Positions 38,168-45,777 of a stretch of 45,777 nucleotides of DNA are shown here, piece by piece. Each line of letters begins with the position of its first letter. The stretch's first letter is position 1. The stretch comes from Nocardia carnea (GTDB lineage: Bacteria > Actinomycetota > Actinomycetes > Mycobacteriales > Mycobacteriaceae): contig NZ_JARWPM010000413.1 in the NCBI RefSeq assembly GCF_029869215.1, positions 1-45,777 of the forward strand, written 5' to 3'. The notes under the pieces were generated by a model that saw nothing but the letters and a program-made list of their open reading frames with translations, had not been told where the DNA came from and did not search any database. The position numbers were made by a program, and so were the translations under genes.

Positions 38168-38839
38168 TCACTTCGACAGCGACGGTCCGGCCGACGGCGA
38201 ATCCTGTGGGGAAAGCGCAGGTTCGGCCCGCACCGGAGCGCCCGAGGACACCCGCTCGGCGGCGGCGCCGGGATAGTAGGCGTCGTCGTACTCCGGCTCC
38301 GCGTACGGCTGGGGTCGCGACTCTCCGAAGGGGCTGGCGAAACCGCTGCCGAGATCCTCGCCGGCGCTGAGACCGGCCAAAACCAGGATCACCAGCGCCG
38401 CGGTGAGCGGCTGGACCAGCAGGACGAGTGAACTTTCGAGACCGACCGGCAGCGCCACGATCTGCCCGACCGGCGGATCATCGGGCCGCGGGTTGTTCCA
38501 GGTGTTGACCGCCTCCCCGGCCCACGCCATCACCCACGCACCGGCCGCCGAACCCAGCAGCAACCCGAGGAGCTGGATCGGGCCGCGCATCCGCCGCCAT
38601 CGCCAGGCCGCGGCCGCCGCGAGCAGCCCGGTCACCGCGCCCGCACCGGCGAAGATCGCCAGCGCGTCGAACCGGTGCAGGCTCTCCCCCACCAGAGTGG
38701 CGCCGCGGCCGGGTTCGACGACCAGCACCAGTTCGGTCGGTGCGAGCAGCCCCCAGACCGCGCCCGCGACCACACTCAGCAGCACCACCGCGGCCAGCAG
38801 CACGGCCGCGGCCCGGAGTTCCTTGCGCGCCCCGCTCAT
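38168..38839 (-). CDS. DUF2567 membrane protein
   Basis: The 223-residue protein has four hydrophobic helices (an early AAAVLLAAVVLLSVVAGAVW, then LAIFAGAGAVTGLLAAAAAW, LLGLLLGSAAGAWVMAWAG and LLVQPLTAALVILVLAG) and an acidic Pro/Tyr-rich cytoplasmic tail. It corresponds to Rv1591 in M. tuberculosis, which also follows bioB and Rv1590; the function is unknown. ATG at 38839 comes two bases after the bsaP stop, so it is in the same operon. A biotin-related role is suggested only by this conserved position. Confidence 0.82.
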   Translation of the reverse strand: MSGARKELRAAAVLLAAVVLLSVVAGAVWGLLAPTELVLVVEPGRGATLVGESLHRFDALAIFAGAGAVTGLLAAAAAWRWRRMRGPIQLLGLLLGSAAGAWVMAWAGEAVNTWNNPRPDDPPVGQIVALPVGLESSLVLLVQPLTAALVILVLAGLSAGEDLGSGFASPFGESRPQPYAEPEYDDAYYPGAAAERVSSGAPVRAEPALSPQDSPSAGPSLSK

Positions 38840-38841
38840 CC

Positions 38842-39069
38842 CTACCGCCTTTCCAGGCCGGTGGAATCGATGCCGCCGTGCCGTGAGCACCGGGCCCGCC
38901 AGCCGCCGGGGTCGATCTGCACGACCATCCGGCGTCCGCAGTGCGCGCAGAACCGGGGCGGCTCCAGGCCCAGGGCCACGGCCCGGGAGGCCGGTTCGTC
39001 GTGCCCGGGCACGATGGGTGCGCCCGTGAACGGGTTGTAGCGCTCGTCCATATCGCCGACAGTACTCAT
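38842..39069 (-). CDS. bsaP: Biotin synthase auxiliary protein
   Basis: The 75-residue protein has the conserved core [15 protein letters not shown], then [13 protein letters not shown], with Cys41, Cys44, Cys61 and His64 as likely iron-sulfur or metal ligands, and an N-terminal YNPFTG. It matches the actinobacterial family (Rv1590 in M. tuberculosis) encoded next to bioB and recently described as an auxiliary Fe-S protein needed by a class of biotin synthases. It lies 32 bp downstream of bioB on the same strand, which fits that role. The alternative start at 39051 would drop six residues. Confidence 0.8.
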   Translation of the reverse strand: MSTVGDMDERYNPFTGAPIVPGHDEPASRAVALGLEPPRFCAHCGRRMVVQIDPGGWRARCSRHGGIDSTGLERR

Positions 39070-39101
39070 CCGGGGCCGCCTTCCGCGGTTGACGCCGCCG
39101 A

Positions 39102-40130
39102 TCAGAATGTCTCGTTGAGTGCCTTGACCGGCATCCGCAGTTCGCCGAGCAGGTCGAGGTCCTGTTCGGCCGGGCGGCCCAGGGTGGTCAGGTAGTTGCC
39201 GACGATCACGGCGTTGATTCCGCCCAGGATGCCCTGCCGCGCGCCGAGGTCTCCGAGGGTGATCTCCCGCCCTCCGGCGAAACGCAGGATGGTCCGCGGC
39301 AGGGCGAGGCGGAAGGCGGCGACGGCACGCAAGGCGTCGGCGGCGGGCAGAACCTCGAGATCTCCGAAGGGGGTCCCGGGACGGGGGTTGAGGAAGTTCA
39401 GCGGTACCTCGTCGGGTTCGAGGACCGCCAGTTCGGCGGCGAATTCGGCGCGTTGTTCCAGGGTCTCCCCCATTCCCAGGATGCCGCCGCAGCAGACCTC
39501 CATCCCGGCCGCGCGCACCATCCGCAGGGTGTCCCAGCGTTCCTCCCAGGTATGCGTGGTGACCACGTTCGGGAAGTGCGAGCGGGCCGTCTCCAGGTTG
39601 TGGTTGTAACGGTGCACACCCATCGCGGCCAGCCGGTCGACCTGATCCTGGGTGAGCATGCCCAGTGAACAGGCGATCTGGATATCGACCTCGTTGCGGA
39701 TGGCCTCCACCCCCGCGGCCACCTGTGCCATCAACCGTTCGTCGGGACCCCGGACCGCGGCGACGATACAGAATTCGGTGGCGCCCGTTTTGGCGGTCTG
39801 TTTCGCCGCCTCGACCAGGCTCGGGATATCGAGCCAGGCGGCGCGCACGGGCGAGGCGAACAGTCCCGATTGCGAGCAGAAATGGCAGTCTTCCGGGCAA
39901 CCGCCCGTTTTCAGGCTGATGATTCCCTCGACCTCGACCTCCGGGCCGCACCAGCGCATCCGGACCTCGTGCGCCAGTTCGAGCAATTCCTCCAGCCGGT
40001 CGTCACTCAGCCGCAGGACGGCCAGGGTCTGCTCGCGGGAGAGTCCGATACCGCGGTCGAGCACCTGCTCGCGGGCCACGGCGAGCACGTCGTCGACGGA
40101 TGCTCCGGTGGTGACGGGGGCCTGGGTCAC
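39102..40130 (-). CDS. bioB: Biotin synthase
   Basis: BioB is a radical-SAM enzyme that inserts sulfur into dethiobiotin, the last step of biotin synthesis. The 342-residue protein has the radical-SAM cluster motif [13 protein letters not shown] (Cys78, Cys82, Cys85), [18 protein letters not shown] and [12 protein letters not shown] at 40130 has AAGGGA seven bases upstream. The gene is divergent from the BioQ-type regulator, with two BioQ boxes between them, one over its predicted transcription start. bsaP and a DUF2567 gene follow in the operon. Confidence 0.97.
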   Translation of the reverse strand: MTQAPVTTGASVDDVLAVAREQVLDRGIGLSREQTLAVLRLSDDRLEELLELAHEVRMRWCGPEVEVEGIISLKTGGCPEDCHFCSQSGLFASPVRAAWLDIPSLVEAAKQTAKTGATEFCIVAAVRGPDERLMAQVAAGVEAIRNEVDIQIACSLGMLTQDQVDRLAAMGVHRYNHNLETARSHFPNVVTTHTWEERWDTLRMVRAAGMEVCCGGILGMGETLEQRAEFAAELAVLEPDEVPLNFLNPRPGTPFGDLEVLPAADALRAVAAFRLALPRTILRFAGGREITLGDLGARQGILGGINAVIVGNYLTTLGRPAEQDLDLLGELRMPVKALNETF

Positions 40131-40184
40131 GGGCGAATCCCTTCGTGGGTGGTGTGCCGCGGCCGCACCGGAACACACCTGACT

Positions 40185-40197
40185 TGAACAGCGTTCA
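40185..40197. promoter_or_regulatory. BioQ operator 1 (bioB side)
   Basis: TGAACAGCGTTCA is a TGAAC-N3-GTTCA palindrome. A minus-strand TACCCT at 40202-40207 is a likely bioB -10 box, so the operator covers the bioB start of transcription. Confidence 0.75.
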
Positions 40198-40218
40198 GGA
40201 CAGGGTAGCGGCAAAGAT

Positions 40219-40231
40219 TGAACAGCGTTCA
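40219..40231. promoter_or_regulatory. BioQ operator 2 (bioQ side)
   Basis: This is an exact second copy of TGAACAGCGTTCA, 34 bases from the first. TAGCGT at 40240-40245 is a likely -10 box for bioQ, so the operator lies in its -35 to -10 spacer and would give autorepression. Confidence 0.75.
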
Positions 40232-40278
40232 GGCTGGGGTAGCGTCAGGGGCGTATCGAAGCCACGGGAGGACCGACT

Positions 40279-40875
40279 GTGCAGCTACACCGAGACGACG
40301 TCGTGGACGGGGCGCTGGCCATTCTGGACCAGTACGGCCTCGCCGACCTCACCATGCGCCGGCTCGCGGGCTCGCTGCGCGTCCAGCCCGGCGCGCTGTA
40401 CTGGCATTTCCCGAACAAACAAGCCCTGCTCGGCGCCGTCGCCGACCGCATCCTCGCCCCCATGGAACAGCCCGTCGGCATGACCGATTGGGCGGCAGCC
40501 CTGAGCGAACTGGCACACCGGATGCGCAACTGCCTGCTCACCTACCGCGACGGCGCGGAATTGGTTTCGGCCACCTACGCCTCGCGCCTGACCACGAGCA
40601 CAGGCCGCGAACGGATCGCCGGCGCCGTCATCCGCGCGGGTATGCCCCGCGAACGGGCCGAACTCGCCGCCTACACGCTGCTCTACTACGTGCTCGGCCA
40701 TACGGTCGACGAACAATCCCGGATGCAGATGGATTCGGCCGGTGCGCTGCCGGAATCGCCACAGCCCGGCTCGGCCGAACCCGCAGAGGTCCCCGATCCC
40801 ACGGCACGCTTCGATTTCGGCCTGCAACTGTTCACCGCCGGGATCCGGCATCAACTGGGGGCAGGTATCCGCTGA
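40279..40875 (+). CDS. bioQ: TetR-family regulator of biotin genes (BioQ type)
   Basis: The 198-residue protein has a TetR helix-turn-helix (LTMRRLAGSLRVQPGALYWHF) and a C-terminal ligand domain. BioQ proteins repress biotin genes in corynebacteria and mycobacteria through TGAAC-N3-GTTCA palindromes. Two copies lie directly upstream and a third upstream of bioF, which supports the name. GTG at 40279 has GGGAGG at good spacing. Family knowledge predicts the regulator responds to biotin status indirectly; the ligand is not visible from sequence. Confidence 0.88.
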   Translation: MQLHRDDVVDGALAILDQYGLADLTMRRLAGSLRVQPGALYWHFPNKQALLGAVADRILAPMEQPVGMTDWAAALSELAHRMRNCLLTYRDGAELVSATYASRLTTSTGRERIAGAVIRAGMPRERAELAAYTLLYYVLGHTVDEQSRMQMDSAGALPESPQPGSAEPAEVPDPTARFDFGLQLFTAGIRHQLGAGIR

Positions 40876-40957
40876 GGTGTCTGGCAGCGCCTCCGAAACC
40901 GCCGAGTTCGGGAGCGGCTCCATCGAAGGCTGATGCCGGCTCGGCAGTCTGGCGGAC

Positions 40958-40972
40958 TTGAACGGTGTTCAA
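40958..40972. promoter_or_regulatory. BioQ operator 3 (bioF)
   Basis: TTGAACGGTGTTCAA is a perfect 6-bp inverted repeat around three bases, matching the other two boxes in its TGAAC-N3-GTTCA core. It lies one base upstream of the bioF -10 box. Confidence 0.75.
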
Positions 40973-40973
40973 G

Positions 40974-40979
40974 TATGGT
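40974..40979 (+). promoter_or_regulatory. -10 box of bioF (leaderless)
   Basis: TATGGT ends seven bases before GTG 40987. The operator just upstream fills the -35 to -10 spacer. Confidence 0.6.
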
Positions 40980-40986
40980 GCTGGTC

Positions 40987-42141
40987 GTGACCCACGATCC
41001 GCTTGCCTGGCTCGACGACCGCGCGGCCGACCGTGTCGGCGCCGGATTGCGGCGCCGACTGCGGCCGCGCACCGCGGATTCGCCGGCGCTGGATCTGGCT
41101 TCCAACGACTATCTGGGGCTCGCGCGGCACCCGGAGGTGGTCGCGGGGGCTGTCGAGGCGGTGCGCCGCTGGGGGGCCGGGTCGACCGGTTCCCGGCTGG
41201 TCACCGGGACCACCACCGACCACGAGCTGCTCGAAGCCGAACTCGCCGAGTTCACCGGCTTCCCGGCAGGCCTGGTTTTCGCCTCCGGCTACGCCGCCAA
41301 CCTCGGGGCGGTGACCGCGCTGGCGGGCCGGGGCGCACTGATCGTCTCCGATGCCGGCTGCCACGCCTCCCTGGTCGACGCGTGCCGGCTCTCCCGGGCG
41401 CGGGTGGCGATCGCGCCGCACCGCGATACCGCCGCCGTCGCGCGCCTGCTGGCCGAGCGCACCGAGGAACGCGCCCTGGTTCTCACCGATTCGGTGTTCA
41501 GCGCCGACGGCGACCTGGCGCCCCTGGCCGAACTGCATCGGGTGACGCGCGCCCACGGCGCGGTCCTGCTCGTCGACGAAGCGCACGGGCTCGGGGTCCG
41601 CGGTCACGGCGGGCGCGGCCTGGTGCAGGAGACCGGGCTGGCCGGCGAACCCGATGTGGTGGTCACCGTGACGCTGTCCAAGGCACTCGCCGCCCAGGGC
41701 GGTGCGGTATTGGCCCACGAGCGGGTGCGCGCGCATCTGGTCGATACCGCCCGCACCATGATCTTCGATACCGGCCTGGCACCCGCCGCCGTCGGCGCCG
41801 CCCGCGCGGCATTGCGCATTCTGCGCCGGGATCCCGCACTCGGGCAGCGGGTTCTGGATCGCGCCGCTGATATCGCCCGGATCGCCGGAGTACCCCGCCC
41901 CGATTCGGCCGTCGTACCGGTGATTCTCGGCGACCCGCATATCGCCCACAACGCCGCGCTGGCCTGCCGCGAACGGGGCGTCGAGGTGGGCTGCTTCCGC
42001 CCGCCGTCGGTACCCGAGGGCACCTCCCGGCTACGGCTCACCGCCCGCGCCGACCTCACCCCCGCCGATCTCGCCACCCTCACCGCGGTCCTGACCCCGG
42101 TGCTGGCACACGCCCGCGACCACGGGGCGGTACCGGTATGA
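40987..42141 (+). CDS. bioF: 8-amino-7-oxononanoate synthase
   Basis: BioF is a PLP enzyme that condenses pimeloyl thioester with alanine to give KAPA. The 384-residue protein shows [48 protein letters not shown], and the PLP lysine in [15 protein letters not shown] at 40987 is supported by the leaderless -10 spacing; a frame to 40933 is longer but passes through the operator. bioA, which precedes bioF in M. tuberculosis, is absent here. The bioF stop overlaps an ATG (ATGA) in the bioD frame. Confidence 0.96.
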   Translation: MTHDPLAWLDDRAADRVGAGLRRRLRPRTADSPALDLASNDYLGLARHPEVVAGAVEAVRRWGAGSTGSRLVTGTTTDHELLEAELAEFTGFPAGLVFASGYAANLGAVTALAGRGALIVSDAGCHASLVDACRLSRARVAIAPHRDTAAVARLLAERTEERALVLTDSVFSADGDLAPLAELHRVTRAHGAVLLVDEAHGLGVRGHGGRGLVQETGLAGEPDVVVTVTLSKALAAQGGAVLAHERVRAHLVDTARTMIFDTGLAPAAVGAARAALRILRRDPALGQRVLDRAADIARIAGVPRPDSAVVPVILGDPHIAHNAALACRERGVEVGCFRPPSVPEGTSRLRLTARADLTPADLATLTAVLTPVLAHARDHGAVPV

Positions 42142-42431
42142 GCGGGTCCGGCCGCGAGGCAGTAACGCAGCGCCGCCACCTGCCCCCAACCAGCCGGAAC
42201 ACGCACAGTCCGGGCGAGCCGCCGGTACAGCACCGGACCGAAAAGCTGTCGGTTTCGCCGAAGGAACGAAGCGCTGGCGAGCCGGGCTCAGGGGCGGCAG
42301 CGCAGCACCGGTACGAGCAGCCGGCACACAGCCCGAGCACGCACAGCACGAGCCGGACGCCGAGCGTTGCGGCTCCGGTTCGGCATCGGCCCGGACCGGC
42401 CTCGCACCCGCATGACCAGCGGGAGACGCGG

Positions 42432-43229
42432 TTGCTTTTCGTCACGGGAACGTCCACCGAGGTCGGTAAGTCGGTCACCACTGCCGCGCTGGCCGCGATC
42501 GGACGCGCCGCCGGACTTTCGGTCGCGATCTGCAAACCGGCGCAAACCGGCGTCACCGCTACCGAACCCGGCGACCTCGCCACGATCACCGCGCTCTCCG
42601 GGGTAACCGACACGCTCGAATTGGCGCGCTACCCCGACCCGCTCGCTCCCGCGACCGCCGCCCGCCGCTGCGGCGCCCCACTTCTCACGCTGCCCGACAC
42701 CGCCGCCGCCGTATCGGCTCTCGGTTCCACCGCCGATCTGGTTCTCGTCGAGGGCGCGGGCGGCCTGCTGGTGCGGCTGGGCGAGTTCACCCTGCTCGAC
42801 CTCGCCCGTGAACTCGCGGCGCCGGTGCTGGTGGTGGCGGCATCGGGACTGGGCACCCTCAACCACAGCGAGCTGACCATCCGGGCGCTCCGGCAGGAGG
42901 GTGTGCGCTGCGCCGGGCTGGTGGTCGGCTCCTGGCCGGAGCAGCCCGATCTCGCGACCGGGACCAACCGCACCGATCTGCCGGAGGTCACCGACACCGA
43001 ACTCGTGGGAGCGGTACCCGCGGGCGCCGGCTCGTGGCCACCGCCGCGGTTCCGGGCGGCCGCGCCCGATTGGTTCGACCGGGAGTGGAGCCGAACGCAA
43101 CTCGGGATCTCCCTGCCCGCGGACCAGTTCCGACCGGAGCCTGTCGCAACGGATATCCAGAGTCCCGGTAAGACCACTACCGGCCCGGTCCTGGAGATCC
43201 CGGGCCGGCCAGCTCTCGGTCCCTGCTGA
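42432..43229 (+). CDS. bioD: Dethiobiotin synthetase
   Basis: BioD closes the ureido ring of dethiobiotin from DAPA, CO2 and ATP. The conserved protein starts [16 protein letters not shown] (P-loop), with [20 protein letters not shown] and [19 protein letters not shown] at 42432 has GGGAG six bases upstream and gives 265 residues. The frame is also open back to ATG 42138, which overlaps the bioF stop; that version adds 98 Ser/Pro/His/Arg-rich residues with a weaker GC third-position bias than the rest of the gene. I prefer TTG, but the ATG is a real alternative. A C-terminal tail of about 35 residues extends past the usual end. Confidence 0.85.
   Translation: MLFVTGTSTEVGKSVTTAALAAIGRAAGLSVAICKPAQTGVTATEPGDLATITALSGVTDTLELARYPDPLAPATAARRCGAPLLTLPDTAAAVSALGSTADLVLVEGAGGLLVRLGEFTLLDLARELAAPVLVVAASGLGTLNHSELTIRALRQEGVRCAGLVVGSWPEQPDLATGTNRTDLPEVTDTELVGAVPAGAGSWPPPRFRAAAPDWFDREWSRTQLGISLPADQFRPEPVATDIQSPGKTTTGPVLEIPGRPALGPC
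43181..43207 (+). terminator. Hairpin inside the bioD C-terminal tail
   Basis: CGGCCCGG (43181-43188) pairs with CCGGGCCG (43200-43207) around 11 bases. It lies within the last 50 bases of bioD, in a part not conserved in BioD proteins. It may act as terminator for bioFD. Confidence 0.35.
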
Positions 43230-43388
43230 GCCACATCTCGTGCCGACACCGAATCCGCTGCGGGCGTGCTGTGGTGGTGCCGGACGTTCGTTCCCGGTGA
43301 TCGCCGGGCGCGCGGCTCGGATGGCGCGGCCGGCGCGATTTCCGGCCACACTGGCACACATTCGCCTGTACCCGATCAGGAGGCACCG

Positions 43389-44561
43389 ATGGGCTCCGCG
43401 CATCCGGCCGAACCCGACCCCGCCGAGGCCGCGACCGCCCCGCTGTGGCGTGCGGTGCAAGCGTTCCGGCTGGTCACCTTGCTGTACGCGGTGGGGCAGC
43501 AGATCGCGTCGGTGCGGTATTACGAGAACCCGTGGCTGAGCTGGTTCTTCGTCGCGCTCATGGTGATCTGGTCCGGGATCTCGGCGCTGCTGCTGGCCCG
43601 GGTGCACACTCCCGGCACCCTCCGCATCCGCCCGCTGGTGGTGCTCGGCGACCATCTGGTGGTGCTCGGCTTGATCGCGGCGACCCCGCTGGTCGCCGAT
43701 TACGCCTGGTATCACGGACATCAGCCGCTGCCCACCACCATGTGGTCGGCGAATGCGGTGATCTCCGCGGCGATCCTGCGCGGGCCGCTGGCCGGGGTCA
43801 CGTCGGGCCTGCTCATCGCGGCCGCGATCATCACCATGCGGCAGCAGTGGGGCGAGGATGTGTGGGCGGATGCGACGGCACCGGTGCTGGTGTCGGTGGG
43901 CCTGGCACTGGGCCTGGCCGCGAACACCGCCCGCCGCGCCCAGGAACAATTGCAGCGTGCGGTGCGGCTCACCGCCGCCACCGAGGAGCGCGAACGACTG
44001 GCCCGCCAGGTGCACGACGGCGTGCTGCAGATCCTTTCCTACATCAAACGCCGTGGCACCGAGATCGGCGGTCCGGCAACGGAATTGGCGCAGCGAGCCG
44101 GTGAGCAGGAAGTCGCGCTCCGGCGGCTGATCTCCGAACAGGCCGCCGGCCGCGAGACCGGCGAGACCACAGTGGACCTGCGTCCCCTGCTCACGGCACA
44201 CGCCACGCCTCGCGTGGTGGTCTCCACCCCGGGCGAACCCGTTCCTCTCGGCCGCTGGACCGCGCGGGAGATCACCGCCGCGGTGGCCGCCGCCCTGACC
44301 AATGTCGAACTCCACGCCGGCCCCGCGGCCCGCGCCTACATCTTGCTCGAGGACACCGGCACGGAATTGATCGTCAGTGTCCGCGACGACGGCGTCGGAA
44401 TCGCCCCGGGCCGCCTCGCCGAGGCCGCGAACGAGGGGCGGATGGGGGTGTCGCGCTCGATCACCGGCCGGATCGCGGCGCTCGGCGGCACCGTCGAACT
44501 GCTCACCGCGGATACCGTCGGCGAAGGCACGGAATGGGAGTTCCGTATTCCCCGCGCCTGA
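43389..44561 (+). CDS. MacS-type sensor histidine kinase
   Basis: The 390-residue protein has a basic N-terminus, about five to six hydrophobic helices (residues 25-180), a dimerisation helix with TEERERLARQVHDGVLQ (His209) typical of HisKA_3 kinases, and an ATPase domain with N-box ALTNVELHAG, DDGVGIAPG, and GRMGVSRSITGRIAALGG. It matches the actinobacterial MacS-type group. These kinases normally precede a LuxR-family response regulator, but here an Hsp20 gene follows. ATG at 43389 has AGGAGG five bases upstream. The signal and partner are unknown. Confidence 0.88.
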   Translation: MGSAHPAEPDPAEAATAPLWRAVQAFRLVTLLYAVGQQIASVRYYENPWLSWFFVALMVIWSGISALLLARVHTPGTLRIRPLVVLGDHLVVLGLIAATPLVADYAWYHGHQPLPTTMWSANAVISAAILRGPLAGVTSGLLIAAAIITMRQQWGEDVWADATAPVLVSVGLALGLAANTARRAQEQLQRAVRLTAATEERERLARQVHDGVLQILSYIKRRGTEIGGPATELAQRAGEQEVALRRLISEQAAGRETGETTVDLRPLLTAHATPRVVVSTPGEPVPLGRWTAREITAAVAAALTNVELHAGPAARAYILLEDTGTELIVSVRDDGVGIAPGRLAEAANEGRMGVSRSITGRIAALGGTVELLTADTVGEGTEWEFRIPRA

Positions 44562-44635
44562 CCCGGACGCATCCGCCGCGCGGCGGTCATCACCGCCACG
44601 ACAGCGTCGGAATTCCACAATTCCTTCGGGGGACT

Positions 44636-44662
44636 CTTGCACTCTCATGGCGTGAGTGCTAA
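44636..44662. promoter_or_regulatory. CIRCE-like element upstream of hsp20
   Basis: CTTGCACTC (44636-44644), nine bases, then GAGTGCTAA (44654-44662). The right half is a perfect CIRCE half and the left half matches seven of nine positions of TTAGCACTC. CIRCE is the operator of the heat-shock repressor HrcA. Confidence 0.7.
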
Positions 44663-44669
44663 ATATTAT

Positions 44670-44687
44670 CTCTGTCAGATGACAGAG
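44670..44687. promoter_or_regulatory. Second perfect palindrome upstream of hsp20
   Basis: CTCTGTCAGATGACAGAG is an 8-bp inverted repeat around two bases, seven bases after the CIRCE-like element. TATTAT at 44664-44669 is a likely -10 box, so this palindrome covers the transcription start. It resembles a TetR-type operator; the protein that binds it is unknown. Confidence 0.6.
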
Positions 44688-44738
44688 GTTATCTGAGTTC
44701 CCTTCGACAGTGAATGGAGTGAACTGGAGGTGGCGACC

Positions 44739-45161
44739 ATGCTGATGCGTACCGACCCCTTCCGCGACCTCGATCGCCTCACGCAGCAGGTTTTCGGCAC
44801 CCCGGCCCGTCCCGTGACGATGCCGATGGATGCCTGGCGCGACGGCGACAACTTCCTCGTCGAGCTGGATCTGCCCGGTATCGACCCGGAATCACTGGAT
44901 CTGAATGTCGAACGCAACGTCGTCACGGTGCGTGCGTCGCGCCCGGAACTGGACGCCGACCGGTCGATGATCGCCGCCGAACGCACCCGCGGTGTCTTCA
45001 GCCGGCAGCTGTTCCTCGGCGAGAACCTCGATACCGACGCGATCCGCGCCGACTACCGCGACGGTGTGCTGCGGCTGGTGATCCCCGTCGCCGAGCAGGC
45101 CAAACCCCGCAAGATCGAGATCGCACGCCACGACCACGAGCGGCAGGCCATCAACGCCTGA
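44739..45161 (+). CDS. Small heat-shock protein (Hsp20/alpha-crystallin family)
   Basis: The 140-residue protein has an N-terminal [19 protein letters not shown], the alpha-crystallin domain starting at [34 protein letters not shown] and the conserved [12 protein letters not shown]. It is an ATP-independent holdase that keeps unfolded proteins soluble. ATG at 44739 follows GGAGG by eight bases; GTG at 44730 overlaps the binding site. Control by HrcA through the CIRCE-like element is likely, with a second palindrome giving another input. Confidence 0.93.
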   Translation: MLMRTDPFRDLDRLTQQVFGTPARPVTMPMDAWRDGDNFLVELDLPGIDPESLDLNVERNVVTVRASRPELDADRSMIAAERTRGVFSRQLFLGENLDTDAIRADYRDGVLRLVIPVAEQAKPRKIEIARHDHERQAINA

Positions 45162-45196
45162 TCGCCCGGCCGGCGTCCGACCGAGGGAGCCCGGCC

Positions 45197-45754
45197 ATGA
45201 CCACACCGACCGGTACCTGCCCGGACGAGCTGTCGCGGGTGGATCCGCGGCTGCTGGTTCTGGACCCCGAACTCGAGGAGCTGTTCGCCGAGGTCGCCGA
45301 GGCGCTGTATATCGCCCCGGCGCGCCGGCCGCCGCGGCTGCACACGGCCCGCGATCCCCGGCCGCGGTGCGTCGTCCCCCGGCGGCAGCCTCCTCGGCCG
45401 CGAGGCCACCGGCCGGATCCGGCGCGGGCGCGCCAGCGCGGCCCGCCCGGGTACGCCGGATCCTCCGGTGGCCGATCGGAAAGTCGAGAGCGAGGTGATG
45501 CCCGTTACCGCACTCGCAGTAAAAGTTCTCCAATTCGCTCCGGCAAGCGGGTGGGCCCGCATATCCCGGTTCTTCCGGGCCCACCCGGACGTGGGGGGGG
45601 GGGCGGGCGGGGGGGGGGGGGGGGGGCCCGGCGCGGCGCGTGGGGGGGGGGGGGGGGGGGGGGGGCGCCCCCCCCCCCCCCCCCCCGCCGCGGGGTCCGG
45701 CCATCTCGCCGTAGCGCGGGCAATCCTTCGCGGTGTACTGCTGGAACGGGGTGA
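45197..45754 (+). CDS. Small unknown protein after hsp20; 3' part unreliable
   Basis: ATG at 45197 has GAGGGAG eight bases upstream and lies 35 bp after hsp20, so a real co-transcribed gene begins here. The first 50 residues (PDELSRVDPRLLVLDPELEELFAEVAEALYIAP) look coding and helical. After about 45450 the codon bias of this frame collapses, and another frame has better third-position G+C, so a frameshift or an earlier end is likely. The frame then runs through a poly-G/poly-C tract, so the end given is nominal. I recognise no family. Confidence 0.4.
   Translation: MTTPTGTCPDELSRVDPRLLVLDPELEELFAEVAEALYIAPARRPPRLHTARDPRPRCVVPRRQPPRPRGHRPDPARARQRGPPGYAGSSGGRSESRERGDARYRTRSKSSPIRSGKRVGPHIPVLPGPPGRGGGGGRGGGGGARRGAWGGGGGGGAPPPPPPRRGVRPSRRSAGNPSRCTAGTG
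45548..45587. terminator. Strong hairpin before the homopolymer tract
   Basis: CGGGTGGGCCCG (45548-45559) and CGGGCCCACCCG (45576-45587) form a perfect 12-bp stem with a 16-base loop. It may terminate the hsp20 transcript. It falls inside the nominal frame of the downstream small gene, which supports an earlier end for that gene. Confidence 0.5.
45590..45690. other. Poly-G/poly-C tract, probable artefact
   Basis: About 100 bases consist almost entirely of long G runs followed by a long C run. No known element has this form. Together with the similar tract at the left end, this points to failed sequencing or assembly through a contig end. Confidence 0.6.
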
Positions 45755-45777
45755 ACGACACGTCCAGGCTCCAGAAC
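45695..45777 (-). CDS. Partial coding sequence at the window edge
   Basis: Read from 45777 leftward, one minus-strand frame gives FWSLDVSFTPFQQYTAKDCP then RYGEMAG, with G or C in nearly every third position, a strong coding signal. The homopolymer tract interrupts it and the window end cuts it. I cannot assign a family from about 27 residues. Confidence 0.4.

Noticed and set aside
42288..44648. A 786-codon open frame on the minus strand
   Set aside because: It is antisense to bioD and the MacS-type kinase, with Arg/Gly/Asp-rich composition and no recognisable domain.

Overview
The window is high-GC DNA from a mycolic-acid-type actinobacterium, most likely Nocardia or a close relative (genus inferred). 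The evidence is its gene order, which follows the bio-nad-his-trp-lgt segment of Mycobacterium tuberculosis (about Rv1569-Rv1614). It also carries an MTB12-like secreted protein, a MacS-type sensor kinase, a DUF5753/DUF397 pair, a mycothiol-type DinB-fold protein and many leaderless promoters. Both ends carry long G/C homopolymer runs that look like contig-end artefacts.

Region 1 (0.2-12.3 kb, mostly minus strand) holds a TM2 protein, lgt, trpA-trpB-trpC, a Trp-operon membrane protein and trpE. A peroxiredoxin and a MarR regulator face the other way. Then come hisI-hisF-imp-hisA. No trpF is present, so the HisA homologue is probably the dual-function PriA, which would link the histidine and tryptophan pathways.

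Region 2 (12.4-19.1 kb, plus strand) holds a membrane Ser/Thr kinase, a DinB/maleylpyruvate-isomerase-like protein, a small unknown protein and hisD-hisC-hisB-hisH. Flipping this whole block would restore the continuous hisDCBHA-imp-FI order of M. tuberculosis, so one inversion probably split the operon. A 13-codon leaderless upstream ORF overlaps the hisD start by ATGA.

Region 3 (19.2-32.4 kb) is an accessory region between the his and nad loci. It holds a secreted alpha/beta hydrolase, an AlkZ-like winged-helix protein, a MarR regulator, a MetE-like zinc-site protein, a DUF574 SAM methyltransferase, an MTB12-like secreted protein, a two-gene ABC transporter, a cytochrome P450, an XRE/DUF397 pair with a hexamer-repeat upstream region, an arylamine N-acetyltransferase and a GNAT protein. 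Remnants of a GNAT gene and a glutaminase gene show that it is evolving quickly.

Region 4 (32.4-45.8 kb) is cofactor synthesis. nadC, nadB and nadA face an NrtR-type Nudix regulator across an 8-7-8 palindrome. A tRNA-Gln(UUG) follows. bioB, bsaP and a DUF2567 protein face a BioQ-type TetR regulator, followed by bioF and bioD. Three TGAAC-N3-GTTCA operators tie bioB, bioQ and bioFD into one regulon. The window ends with an orphan MacS-type kinase, an Hsp20 gene behind a CIRCE-like element, an unclear small gene, and a partial gene after a damaged G/C tract.
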